From Treponema_C sp050937815 (lineage in GTDB: Bacteria; Spirochaetota; Spirochaetia; Treponematales; Treponemataceae): 64,000 nt of DNA. The first letter of the stretch is position 1, and each line of letters opens with the position of its first letter. Both the position numbers and the translations under genes were made by a program. Below, in pieces: positions 52,846 to 60,841 of the stretch. Below the pieces are notes generated by a model. The model had not been told where the DNA came from. It ran no database searches and saw nothing but the letters and a program-made list of their open reading frames with translations. The stretch spans positions 52,268 through 116,267 of the forward strand of contig NZ_JACDIJ010000007.1 of the NCBI RefSeq assembly GCF_050937815.1, given 5' to 3'.

Positions 52846-54198
52846 ATGAATACGCACACCTTTAAAGGCGGAATACATCCGCCCGAACACAAGGGAATGA
52901 CCGAAAATCTGCCTATAGAACGGGCATTTCCTTCTACAAAAACCGTCAGTATACCCCTGACGCAGGGAGGCGCTCCTAACCTCCCGCTCGTATCCGTCGG
53001 CGACACAGTCGCACGCGGACAAAAAATTGCCGAATCCGACGCTCATATGTCGGTTCCTGTTCATGCTTCGGTTTCCGGCGTCGTAAAAAAAATCGAAAAC
53101 CGTTTGGTTCCCGGCAACTTCGATTGCCCCTGTATTGTTATCGCATGCGACGATTCGGGTACAACCGATTTTATGCCGCCCCTTGACCCTTTTTCCTGTT
53201 CAAAAGAACAAGCTCTTGAACGAATACGGGAAGCCGGTATCGTCGGTATGGGAGGTGCAGCTTTTCCGACACATGTAAAACTCAATCCTCCCGCCGGAAA
53301 AAAAATTGACTGCATTTTAATCAATGCGGCCGAATGCGAACCCTACCTTACGATTGACTTACGCACCATGATTGAAGATACCGACAAGGTTATTGACGGC
53401 ACGGCAATCATTATGCACATTACGCAAGCGCAAACCGGTATTATCGTATTGGAAAGCAATAAAGCTTCCATTGTGCCTATACTTGAAACAGCAATAGAGA
53501 AAGCGGGTTACAGCGAAAAAATCGGTATATCTTTGTGCAAAACAAAGTATCCGCAGGGAAGCGAAAAAAACATTGTAAAAGCGGCGGTCGGCCGTGAAAT
53601 TCCTACGGGAGGACTTCCCTGCGATATCGGCTGCATTATCCATAATGTAGGAACGGTAAAATCGATATCCGAAGCTTTTAGGGAAGGCAAACCGCTTATA
53701 GACAGAGGATTGACAATTTCGGGCAGTATATGCACAAAGCCGGCAAACATTATCGTTCCCATAGGAACTTTAGTCGGAGATCTTATTCCCGAACAATTCG
53801 ATCTTAAGCCCGGATTGAAAAAAATTATACTCGGCGGCCCTATGATGGGCTTTTCAATGCAAAGTGCGGACTTCCCCATTCAAAAAAATACAAACGGTAT
53901 CTTGTTCCTTACCGAAAAAGAAACCTGCTTGTCGGAAGAAACACCCTGCATTAACTGCGGACGCTGCGTACAAGTATGCTCGTGCCGCCTTGTTCCCGTT
54001 ATGATGTCAAAGGCTCTACAAGCCGGCAACTTGGAAGAAGCAAAGCGCTACGGACTTCCGGACTGTATCGAATGCGGTACTTGCGCGTGGATTTGCCCTG
54101 CACGCATAAAATTGGTTCAGCGTTTCCGGGTCGGAAAACAGCTTTTGCGGGCGGAAAAAGAAAAGCAAGCGGCAAAAAGCACGCAGGGAGGTAAGTAA
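52846..54198 (+). CDS. rnfC: RnfC, NADH-binding subunit of the Rnf complex
   Basis: 450-aa peripheral subunit binding NAD(H), FMN and two 4Fe-4S clusters. The start at 52846 gives the canonical THTFKGGIHPPEHK N-terminus. GGAAFPTHVKLNPP and INAAECEPYLTIDLRTM are the conserved flavin/NADH blocks, and the clusters are bound by CINCGRCVQVC and CIECGTCAWIC. It opens an uninterrupted operon rnfCDGEAB. The promoter predicts an mRNA starting at the ATG. The complex couples ferredoxin:NAD+ electron transfer to Na+ or H+ export. Confidence 0.96.
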   Translation: MNTHTFKGGIHPPEHKGMTENLPIERAFPSTKTVSIPLTQGGAPNLPLVSVGDTVARGQKIAESDAHMSVPVHASVSGVVKKIENRLVPGNFDCPCIVIACDDSGTTDFMPPLDPFSCSKEQALERIREAGIVGMGGAAFPTHVKLNPPAGKKIDCILINAAECEPYLTIDLRTMIEDTDKVIDGTAIIMHITQAQTGIIVLESNKASIVPILETAIEKAGYSEKIGISLCKTKYPQGSEKNIVKAAVGREIPTGGLPCDIGCIIHNVGTVKSISEAFREGKPLIDRGLTISGSICTKPANIIVPIGTLVGDLIPEQFDLKPGLKKIILGGPMMGFSMQSADFPIQKNTNGILFLTEKETCLSEETPCINCGRCVQVCSCRLVPVMMSKALQAGNLEEAKRYGLPDCIECGTCAWICPARIKLVQRFRVGKQLLRAEKEKQAAKSTQGGK

Positions 54199-55184
54199 TG
54201 GCGGCAGCTTTAGATAAAAATGAAATTTATATTTCGCCGAACCCGCATTTAAGTTCGGCCCGCGATACGACAAGCATTATGCTTGCTGTTATAATCGCCT
54301 TATTGCCTTTGGCTGTATACGGCGTTATTCTTTTCGGCCTTCCGTCTTTGTTGACGATAGCCGTTTCGCTTGTGTCCTGCCTTGTGTTTGAAGTTTTAAC
54401 GCAACTGGCTTTCAGACGCCCCATCCGCATAAAAGACGGATCGGCCGCCGTAACGGGACTGCTTTTGGCCTTAACCCTTCCGCCGGCCATTCCCGTATGG
54501 ATGACCGTTTTAGGCGCTTTTTTTGCGATTGTCGTTGCAAAAGAATTTTTCGGCGGTATCGGTTCCAATGTATTCAATCCCGCTTTGGTCGGACGCGCCT
54601 TTTTGTTTACGAGCTTTCCGGCGGCTATGGGTTCGCATTGGATAGAACCTGCAACGGATGCGGTAAGTTCGGCGACGATTCTTTCGCAAATAAAAGAAGG
54701 AAGTGCATCGTTTTCCGCCGCCGATTATGTGCAGTATTTTACGGGAAACAGTGCCGGCTGTATCGGAGAAACTTCGGCTGCCCTTATTTTGCTTGCCGCT
54801 GTTTTTTTACTGGTAACAAAGGTTATCGATTGGAGAGCCCCTCTTGCAATGATTGTGTTTACCGCAGTGCCTTCATTTTTGGCGGGCACGGATATTATCG
54901 CGTCGGTTTTAACCGGCGGCCTCTTATTCGGTGCGGTTTTTATGGCAACCGATTATACGACCGCTCCCGTAACATCTTACGGACGCTTGGTATTCGGAGC
55001 GCTTTGCGGTTTGATAACCTTTTTAATCCGGCAGTTCGGCGGCTACCCCGAAGGCGTTATGTTCAGCATTCTTATTACAAACGCTTTAACGCCCTTTTTA
55101 AATAAGCTGACCGAGCGCAAATACGGCCATCCCAAGCTTTTCGCCGGTAAAAAAAATAAAGCCGATAAAGGAGGCGCACAATGA
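54198..55184 (+). CDS. rnfD: RnfD membrane subunit
   Basis: 328-aa integral membrane subunit with about nine helices (RnfD/NqrB family). It begins with ISPNPHLSSARDTTSIMLAV, and FNPALVGRAFLFTSFP is a conserved block. The SSATI site near residue 155 is the likely threonine for covalent FMN. The ATG shares a base with the rnfC stop. It overlaps rnfG by 4 bases. Confidence 0.95.
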   Translation: MAAALDKNEIYISPNPHLSSARDTTSIMLAVIIALLPLAVYGVILFGLPSLLTIAVSLVSCLVFEVLTQLAFRRPIRIKDGSAAVTGLLLALTLPPAIPVWMTVLGAFFAIVVAKEFFGGIGSNVFNPALVGRAFLFTSFPAAMGSHWIEPATDAVSSATILSQIKEGSASFSAADYVQYFTGNSAGCIGETSAALILLAAVFLLVTKVIDWRAPLAMIVFTAVPSFLAGTDIIASVLTGGLLFGAVFMATDYTTAPVTSYGRLVFGALCGLITFLIRQFGGYPEGVMFSILITNALTPFLNKLTERKYGHPKLFAGKKNKADKGGAQ

Positions 55185-56254
55185 AGCAAATTATAAAATT
55201 GGGCTTTGTACTGGCCGCCTACGCCTCGGTCGCCTGCGTTTCTCTGGCTCTTGTATATAATCTTACCGCTCCGGCAATAGAAGCGGCAAAACAGGCAAAG
55301 GCCGGCGCGGGAATGAAAATAGTATTTGAACAAGCCGACAGCTTTGTCCCCGCTCAGAACTTTGAAAAAGATGCTGCAAGCGCCGTAACCGTAAATGCGC
55401 TGCATACGGCTCAAAAAGGCGGCAAGGTTATCGGTGCCGTTATTGAAGCCGCAGGTGCCACCTACGACAAGGCGGTTATGCTTATCGGTTTGGATTTAAA
55501 CCGCACGATAACCGGTATTCAGTTTTTAACCCTTACGGACACGCCCGGCTTCGGCCAACGTGCGGCCGAACCCGCTTTTACCGACCAATTTAAAGGCTTG
55601 CCCGCTTCAAAAAATCTTGAAGCCGGAACCGATTTTGACGGTTTAAGCGGCGCAACAATTACCACCAAGGGAGTTGCAAACATTATAAACTATGCCGTTT
55701 GGGCTGCAGGCGATTATTTGGCAAAAAATCACGGAGGACAAGCCGGAACCGGCGGTGCTCCCGTTGTGGAAGCGGCCCCCTCGGTATTCGACTTCGATAC
55801 CGCCCTTGCAGAACTGTTCCCCGTTGAAGAAGGAGCGGAAAAACCCGTATATACGGAAGTGCCCGAAGTCGCAGGAACACAGGCGGGAAGCATGACCGTA
55901 AACAAGGTATGGACGGTTTCATCCGGCGGAAAAATCATCGGAGCCATGGCATCGGTAAGCGGACAGAGCTTTAATCAGGCCCAGGCAAGCGTTCTTACCG
56001 CGGTAAATACCGAGCGCACGATTATCGGATGCCGCATTACCGAATTGAACGACACGCCGAATATCGGACAGCGCGCCTTGGAAAAAGATTTTTATGAACA
56101 ATTTACCGGTAAAAGTGCGGACGACGCCTTTGCGGTCAACGAAGGTATAGACGCCTTAAGCGGTGCTACAATAACCTCCGCTGCAATCACCGAGATGGTT
56201 AAAACGGGCGCCGCGCAAGCCTCTGCGGCTTTAAGCGCACAGGGCGGAAATTAA
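55181..56254 (+). CDS. rnfG: RnfG with duplicated FMN-binding domain
   Basis: 357-aa subunit, much longer than the usual about 190-220 aa. One N-terminal membrane helix is followed by two FMN-binding domains. The first holds DTPGFGQRA (about 120-128) and SGAT at 156-159; the second holds DTPNIGQRA (about 291-299) and SGAT at 327-330. In RnfG/NqrC the Thr of SGAT carries FMN by a phosphodiester bond, so Thr159 and Thr330 could each be flavinylated. A linker rich in G, A and E (about 185-235) joins them. Both copies look intact. Confidence 0.93.
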   Translation: MKQIIKLGFVLAAYASVACVSLALVYNLTAPAIEAAKQAKAGAGMKIVFEQADSFVPAQNFEKDAASAVTVNALHTAQKGGKVIGAVIEAAGATYDKAVMLIGLDLNRTITGIQFLTLTDTPGFGQRAAEPAFTDQFKGLPASKNLEAGTDFDGLSGATITTKGVANIINYAVWAAGDYLAKNHGGQAGTGGAPVVEAAPSVFDFDTALAELFPVEEGAEKPVYTEVPEVAGTQAGSMTVNKVWTVSSGGKIIGAMASVSGQSFNQAQASVLTAVNTERTIIGCRITELNDTPNIGQRALEKDFYEQFTGKSADDAFAVNEGIDALSGATITSAAITEMVKTGAAQASAALSAQGGN

Positions 56255-56264
56255 GGGAGAACGT

Positions 56265-56903
56265 ATGAACACACACTTAAAAATATTGACAAACGGTATT
56301 GTAAAGGAGAACCCCCTGCTGGTTTTAATGATCGGCTTGTGTTCTTCCCTTGCCGTTACGGTCAACGTATTCAACGGTTTGGGAATGGGAGCCGCCATGA
56401 CCTTTGTATTGGTTATGAGCGAAATCATTATCAGCTTATTTCGGAAATTGATTCCCGATTCAATCCGCATTCCGATTTTTATCATCGTTATCGCAACATT
56501 CGTTACGATTGTCGATTTGATTATGCAGGCATATTTTCCCGCGCTTTCGGAATCGATGGGCGTATTTATTCCGCTTATCGTCGTAAACTGTATTATTATG
56601 GGGCGCGTGGAATCCTTTGCGTCGAAACGCGGTGTAGGGCAGTCCTTTTTGGACGCACTCGGCATGGGCTTCGGTTATTTATGGGTACTCGTCGGCATTT
56701 CGATTGTGCGCGAATTTTTCGGTGCCGGAACTTTTTTCGGTATGCCGGTTATCCCAAAAGAGTACACAATCGGCTTTTTTAAAGCCGCGCCCGGCGGATT
56801 TTTCGTATTCGCCCTGTTTATCGCGGTAACGCGGGCATTCCGTACCCTCGCCGAACGCATAAAAGCCGCAAAATCGGCAAAAGCCGTAAAAGGAGCTGCA
56901 TAA
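56265..56903 (+). CDS. rnfE: RnfE membrane subunit
   Basis: 212-aa integral membrane subunit (RnfE/NqrD family). It opens LKILTNGIVKENPLLVLMIGLCSSLAVTV, and contains RVESFASKRGVGQSFLDALGMGFGY, a highly conserved loop. About six helices. AAGGGAG precedes the ATG, 10 bases after rnfG. RnfE with RnfA forms the inverted-topology pair holding a 2Fe-2S cluster. Confidence 0.96.
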   Translation: MNTHLKILTNGIVKENPLLVLMIGLCSSLAVTVNVFNGLGMGAAMTFVLVMSEIIISLFRKLIPDSIRIPIFIIVIATFVTIVDLIMQAYFPALSESMGVFIPLIVVNCIIMGRVESFASKRGVGQSFLDALGMGFGYLWVLVGISIVREFFGAGTFFGMPVIPKEYTIGFFKAAPGGFFVFALFIAVTRAFRTLAERIKAAKSAKAVKGAA

Positions 56904-57487
56904 TGGCCGACTTGGAATTGGGAAAAATCTTCCTTAAATCAATGCTTATAGACAATGTCGTATTTATTCAATTTTTGGCGCTTTGTCCCTTTATCGGTAT
57001 GACTTCCGATACGGGAAAAGCAGTCGGTATGGGAGCGGCAACATCCTTCGTTATGGTTTTGGCGACGGCGGTTACCTACCCCCTGTACACCTATCTTTTG
57101 AACCCGCTGGGCTTGGGCTTTTTGCAAACCCTGATTTTTATTTTGGTTATAGCCTCCCTCGTTCAATTGGTTGAATTTTACTTAAAAAAATCGGCGCCCG
57201 CCCTGTACAGTTCAATGGGTGTATATTTGGCCCTCATCACGACAAACTGTGCCATCCTTGCGGTAACTTTAAACACCATTGCAAAGGGCTACGGTTTTTT
57301 GCAGTCCCTCGTATACGCCGCAGGTTCGGCAGCGGGCTTTTTAATCGCCCTCGTATTGATGGCCGGTGTGCGCGAACGCATGAGAACATCGGATGTTCCC
57401 GCTTTTATGAAGGGTACTCCGGTATTATTCGTTACGGCGGGACTTTTGTCCTTAGCTTTCGGCGGTTTCGCAGGGCTTATAAAGTAA
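56903..57487 (+). CDS. rnfA: RnfA membrane subunit
   Basis: 194-aa integral membrane subunit (RnfA/NqrE family). DNVVFIQFLALCPFIGMTSD carries the cysteine expected to bind the shared 2Fe-2S cluster, and ALITTNCAILAVTL carries the second. The ATG overlaps the rnfE stop by one base, and six helices are predicted. Confidence 0.96.
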   Translation: MADLELGKIFLKSMLIDNVVFIQFLALCPFIGMTSDTGKAVGMGAATSFVMVLATAVTYPLYTYLLNPLGLGFLQTLIFILVIASLVQLVEFYLKKSAPALYSSMGVYLALITTNCAILAVTLNTIAKGYGFLQSLVYAAGSAAGFLIALVLMAGVRERMRTSDVPAFMKGTPVLFVTAGLLSLAFGGFAGLIK

Positions 57488-57497
57488 GGCGGACGAC

Positions 57498-58313
57498 ATG
57501 ACAATTATACTGTATACCTTAGCCGTTTCATTCGGCACCGCCCTTTTGTTGGGCTTTTTATTGGGTTTTTTTAAAAAAATATTTCACGTTCCCGTAGACG
57601 AAAAGGTTGCGCAAGTGCGCGAAGCCTTGCCCGGTGCAAACTGCGGCGCCTGCGGATATCCGGGCTGTGACGGTTTTGCAGAAGCGGTTGCCCGCGGAGA
57701 AGCTCCCGTAAACGGATGCGCCGCAGGCGGTGCCGATACGGCAAAGGCGGTCGGCGACATTATGGGCGTTTCGGCCGCAGCCGAAAAAACGGTTGCAGTA
57801 CGCGCTTGTCAGGGAGCAAAGAGCTGTGCCGCAAACCGCGGTGAATACACGGGCGTAAAAAGCTGTGCCGCCGCAAAAACGGTGGGCATTAACGGCACTA
57901 AAATGTGTTCATACGGCTGTTACGGTTTGGGCGATTGTACGGCGGTGTGCGTATTCGACGCCATTCATATCGAAGAAGACGGTCTTCCCCATGTGGATTA
58001 CGAAAAATGCACGGGCTGCGGTATGTGCGTAAAAGCCTGTCCTCAGTCGATTTTATCGACCGTCCCCGTACAGCGTAAGGGAGCCGTTGCCCTTTGTTCA
58101 AACCGCAACACAAACAAGGCAATCCTTATGAAGCAGTGTAAAGCCGCCTGTATCAAATGCGGCAAGTGCGAAAAACTATGCCCCGAAAAGGCGATTGTCG
58201 TTACAAACGGCATCCCCCTTGTAGACTATGAAAAATGTACCTCTTGCGGTCAGTGCGTCAGCGGCTGCCCGACCAAGGTATTAAAACTGGTCCAAGACGT
58301 AATTAAAAATTGA
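57498..58313 (+). CDS. rnfB: RnfB ferredoxin-type subunit
   Basis: 271-aa subunit: an N-terminal membrane anchor (about 5-25), a 4Fe-4S domain with LPGANCGACGYPGCDGFAEAV, and C-terminal ferredoxin-like modules with CTGCGMCVKACP, CIKCGKCEKLCP and CTSCGQCVSGCP plus an extra CSYGCYGLGDCTAVC block. That cysteine count suits the multi-cluster RnfB of acetogens and clostridia more than the two-cluster proteobacterial one. RnfB accepts electrons from reduced ferredoxin. Last gene of the operon; a structured element follows. Confidence 0.95.
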   Translation: MTIILYTLAVSFGTALLLGFLLGFFKKIFHVPVDEKVAQVREALPGANCGACGYPGCDGFAEAVARGEAPVNGCAAGGADTAKAVGDIMGVSAAAEKTVAVRACQGAKSCAANRGEYTGVKSCAAAKTVGINGTKMCSYGCYGLGDCTAVCVFDAIHIEEDGLPHVDYEKCTGCGMCVKACPQSILSTVPVQRKGAVALCSNRNTNKAILMKQCKAACIKCGKCEKLCPEKAIVVTNGIPLVDYEKCTSCGQCVSGCPTKVLKLVQDVIKN

Positions 58314-58416
58314 CGGAAACCTCTAAAAATCAAACCGGATTTTTAGAGGTGCTCCGATTCCGAAAGGCAGTCTTAAAACCGGCCGGCTTTTAAGACTGCC
58401 CGTTAGCGGGTTTCCG
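58314..58416 (+). other. Three-helix structured element after rnfB
   Basis: Two 13-bp perfect stems, ACCTCTAAAAATC/GATTTTTAGAGGT (58319-58331 with 58338-58350) and GGCAGTCTTAAAA/TTTTAAGACTGCC (58366-58378 with 58388-58400), lie inside an outer 8-bp stem CGGAAACC/GGTTTCCG (58314-58321 with 58409-58416). It begins right after the rnfB stop. It lacks a U run, so it could be a 3'-end stabiliser, a factor-dependent terminator or a mobile palindrome. Confidence 0.7.
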
Positions 58417-58433
58417 ATTACAGTAATGCATAC

Positions 58434-58464
58434 TTGACAGAGCTTGGCTTTTAATCCATATTTA
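58434..58464 (+). promoter_or_regulatory. Promoter of the 513-aa gene, leaderless
   Basis: TTGACA (58434-58439) with TATTTA (58459-58464) at 19-bp spacing, or CATATT at 17 bp. Either would start transcription within a few bases of the ATG at 58469, which has no ribosome site. Confidence 0.45.
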
Positions 58465-58468
58465 ATAT

Positions 58469-60010
58469 ATGGCAAAAAAAGCACGTCAAAAAGGATTGGG
58501 CCTGTTGGAAAGGCTCCTCAATTTGTTTACTCCTTCCGATGCGGAAGCGCAAAAAGCTCGCTTTCTCAAAAATATAAACAAAGAACTCGGTAAAACAAAG
58601 GTTAAATTTTATAAATACAGTTCGGGAGAAGCTTTGCCGCAGTTGGCAAAATTCTTTTTTGACGTATATAAAGTAATCGGGCCGGCACAACTGGTTTTTA
58701 AAAATACCGTGAATCCGAATGCTTTTAAACACATGGTAATCGATTATCACTTGTCCGATATCCAAAAAGACCTTGCGGAAAGCTTGGAAGAAGAATCGAT
58801 ATTCGAACGCGCAAAAAATATGCCGGTTAAAGAATTGGCCGCACAGGTAAAAAGCGAACTTGCCGCATATTTAAACGGATTCGACGTCGAAAAAATAACC
58901 AAAATAGACATGATCTATACAAAGCTTTCACTGCTTATCGCTTTTTGTACCTTCGACTATTATTTTTTACTGAAAAAATTCGATTCGGGAATGCAAGAAC
59001 AAAATTTTTCGTATGTTCCGCATTTTGAAATGATTAGAGCCGAATACATCCTTGAAGATTTAAAGGATTTTACGACTGTTGCATGGGCACTTCCCTTGGA
59101 AGAAGACTGGTCGGATGTGTTCGCTATTTTAAAAGAATACCGGAATGTAGAACCTATACCTATAAATACATGGAACAAATTGTTGAATTTGCTCCGTAAA
59201 TATCGTGATAAAGCCGTTTTTGAAATGACGATTCAGCTTATTTCAAAAGATCCGGGTTATCAAACCGTTATAACGGAACATCATGAGCATATTATAGACG
59301 ATCAACTCGATAAAATGCGTAAAACGGTCGATACAACCTTGCAAAAAATACAAGCGGATCGTAAAAATTCAAAGATAGATGAAATAGTTCACAGTATTTT
59401 CGGATCGAATTCCGTAATCAAGCTTAAAAATTATTCGGAAGAGGGAAACAAAGCGTTTGAAAAACGGAATTTAAGCGGTTATATGTATTGTGCGCCTATG
59501 GATTATCTAAAATCCTTTTTGCTCGACTATGTAAAACGTTATATACGCGAATTTGCAGATTTGGTGTTGGTACGGGGGCAATGGGTATCGGCAGCCCTGT
59601 CTTCTCCGATGTCGGATGCTTATCACCAATTGCTCGCCGTTTCGAATCAAATAATGGATTTTGACAACAGTTTAAGCGACGAACAAGAATTGGGAACAAA
59701 GGTAAAAACCTACCTTGTGCGCGCGGAACGCGATCCCGAAGCAAAAAATATTTTAAAATCCTTGACAAAGGATATAAATGAAAAAGCATATAATATGCTC
59801 TCCATTGCCACCCGCGATTTAATTGTTATCGGCAAAAATACAAAAAATCTTCTTGAAGATATCGAGCGCAAAGAACCCGAACTGATTATTAACTGGACGG
59901 AATTGACTCACTTTGCCGAGCAGCCGATTAAAGAAATGGGTGTGGACATTTATAAAAAAATCTATCTTTTTGTAAACCTCATGAAATGCTTTTTAAGCAA
60001 TGAGGGTTAA
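58469..60010 (+). CDS. Spirochaetal hypothetical protein (DUF5312-like?)
   Basis: 513-aa soluble, mainly helical, acidic protein. It begins MAKKARQKGLGLLERLLNLF and continues with long amphipathic helices and no catalytic motif. I associate this size and layout with the spirochaete-specific DUF5312 family but cannot confirm it. The GC content and codon use match the core chromosome, suggesting a conserved gene rather than an acquired one. It ends 4 bases before the convergent PIN-toxin gene. Confidence 0.7.
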   Translation: MAKKARQKGLGLLERLLNLFTPSDAEAQKARFLKNINKELGKTKVKFYKYSSGEALPQLAKFFFDVYKVIGPAQLVFKNTVNPNAFKHMVIDYHLSDIQKDLAESLEEESIFERAKNMPVKELAAQVKSELAAYLNGFDVEKITKIDMIYTKLSLLIAFCTFDYYFLLKKFDSGMQEQNFSYVPHFEMIRAEYILEDLKDFTTVAWALPLEEDWSDVFAILKEYRNVEPIPINTWNKLLNLLRKYRDKAVFEMTIQLISKDPGYQTVITEHHEHIIDDQLDKMRKTVDTTLQKIQADRKNSKIDEIVHSIFGSNSVIKLKNYSEEGNKAFEKRNLSGYMYCAPMDYLKSFLLDYVKRYIREFADLVLVRGQWVSAALSSPMSDAYHQLLAVSNQIMDFDNSLSDEQELGTKVKTYLVRAERDPEAKNILKSLTKDINEKAYNMLSIATRDLIVIGKNTKNLLEDIERKEPELIINWTELTHFAEQPIKEMGVDIYKKIYLFVNLMKCFLSNEG

Positions 60011-60014
60011 GCTT

Positions 60015-60428
60015 TTAATCGGCAGCTTCCAATATATCCACCATTTGGCGGGGTGTAACAACAAAAGGTTTTGCAGGAAAGTGCTTTATATTTCCGGTAA
60101 CCAAATAAACAGCAGCATCTTTTCCGGCATTCATTGTAACGGCATAAAAGACAATGTCTTTCGGGTCGGGAATTGATTCCGTAACAACTGCGGCATCTAT
60201 ATGCAAACCGATTTCTTTTATTTTATTAACCGCAATAGTAACGGCTTTTGCCGGAAAACAAAATTTAGGACGATGTAAAACAGCCGTATATTCCGAGATA
60301 ATTTCATCATTATAAACCGGAATAATTTTACCCGCATACATATAATCAATAAGGATACGGGGAATGGAATCGGCTTTTAAGAATGCGGAAACAAGAACAT
60401 TGGTATCAATGACGGCATAAATAGCCAC
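60015..60428 (-). CDS. PIN-domain toxin (COG1569-like)
   Basis: 137-aa PIN endoribonuclease of the group usually annotated 'putative toxin-antitoxin system toxin component, PIN family'. The N-terminal VIDTNVLVSAFL holds the first catalytic Asp, Glu in DEIISEYTAVLHRP is the second acidic site, and DPKDIVFYAV and LVTGNIKHF hold the last ones. The start follows the antitoxin stop by 1 base, which indicates an operon. It cleaves RNA in known relatives. Confidence 0.87.
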   Translation of the reverse strand: MAIYAVIDTNVLVSAFLKADSIPRILIDYMYAGKIIPVYNDEIISEYTAVLHRPKFCFPAKAVTIAVNKIKEIGLHIDAAVVTESIPDPKDIVFYAVTMNAGKDAAVYLVTGNIKHFPAKPFVVTPRQMVDILEAAD

Positions 60429-60429
60429 T

Positions 60430-60741
60430 TTATTGACCTTTACGAGCGGCGTCTATTTCCGCAGTGATATCTTCAAGGCTCATGTCTGAAATTCCGTTTA
60501 CGGCAGCACTTTGAGCCATTGACTGCATTGCAGCTGCAAGTTCCTTTGAAATATACCGCCGTATTGAATTCCGTCCCGTCTTTCCCAATTTCATACTGAA
60601 GGGGATTCCGTTTTCAGCAACACTACGCTTAAAGAAAATACGAACAGCCGTTGATAAATCCAGTCCGAGCCGCTCGTAAACTGCGGCGGCATCTTCTTTA
60701 AGTTTTTCATCAACGCGAATTTGAACTAAGGTACCGGCCAT
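60430..60741 (-). CDS. RelB/DinJ-family antitoxin
   Basis: 103-aa protein beginning TLVQIRVDEKLKEDAAAVYERLGLDLSTAVRIFFKRSV in two adjoining blocks, the ribbon-helix-helix pattern of RelB/DinJ. The C-terminal part (about 55-103) should bind the toxin. It is paired not with a RelE/YafQ toxin but with a PIN-domain protein. GGAGGG precedes the ATG. Confidence 0.88.
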   Translation of the reverse strand: MAGTLVQIRVDEKLKEDAAAVYERLGLDLSTAVRIFFKRSVAENGIPFSMKLGKTGRNSIRRYISKELAAAMQSMAQSAAVNGISDMSLEDITAEIDAARKGQ

Positions 60742-60841
60742 ATATCCCTCCTAATAACTTATACTTACACTGTAATGCAAAAAACCCGTTTTTGCAAGTA
60801 CAATAAAACAGCTCCCGGAAAGATTCCGGCCGGTTTTTATT

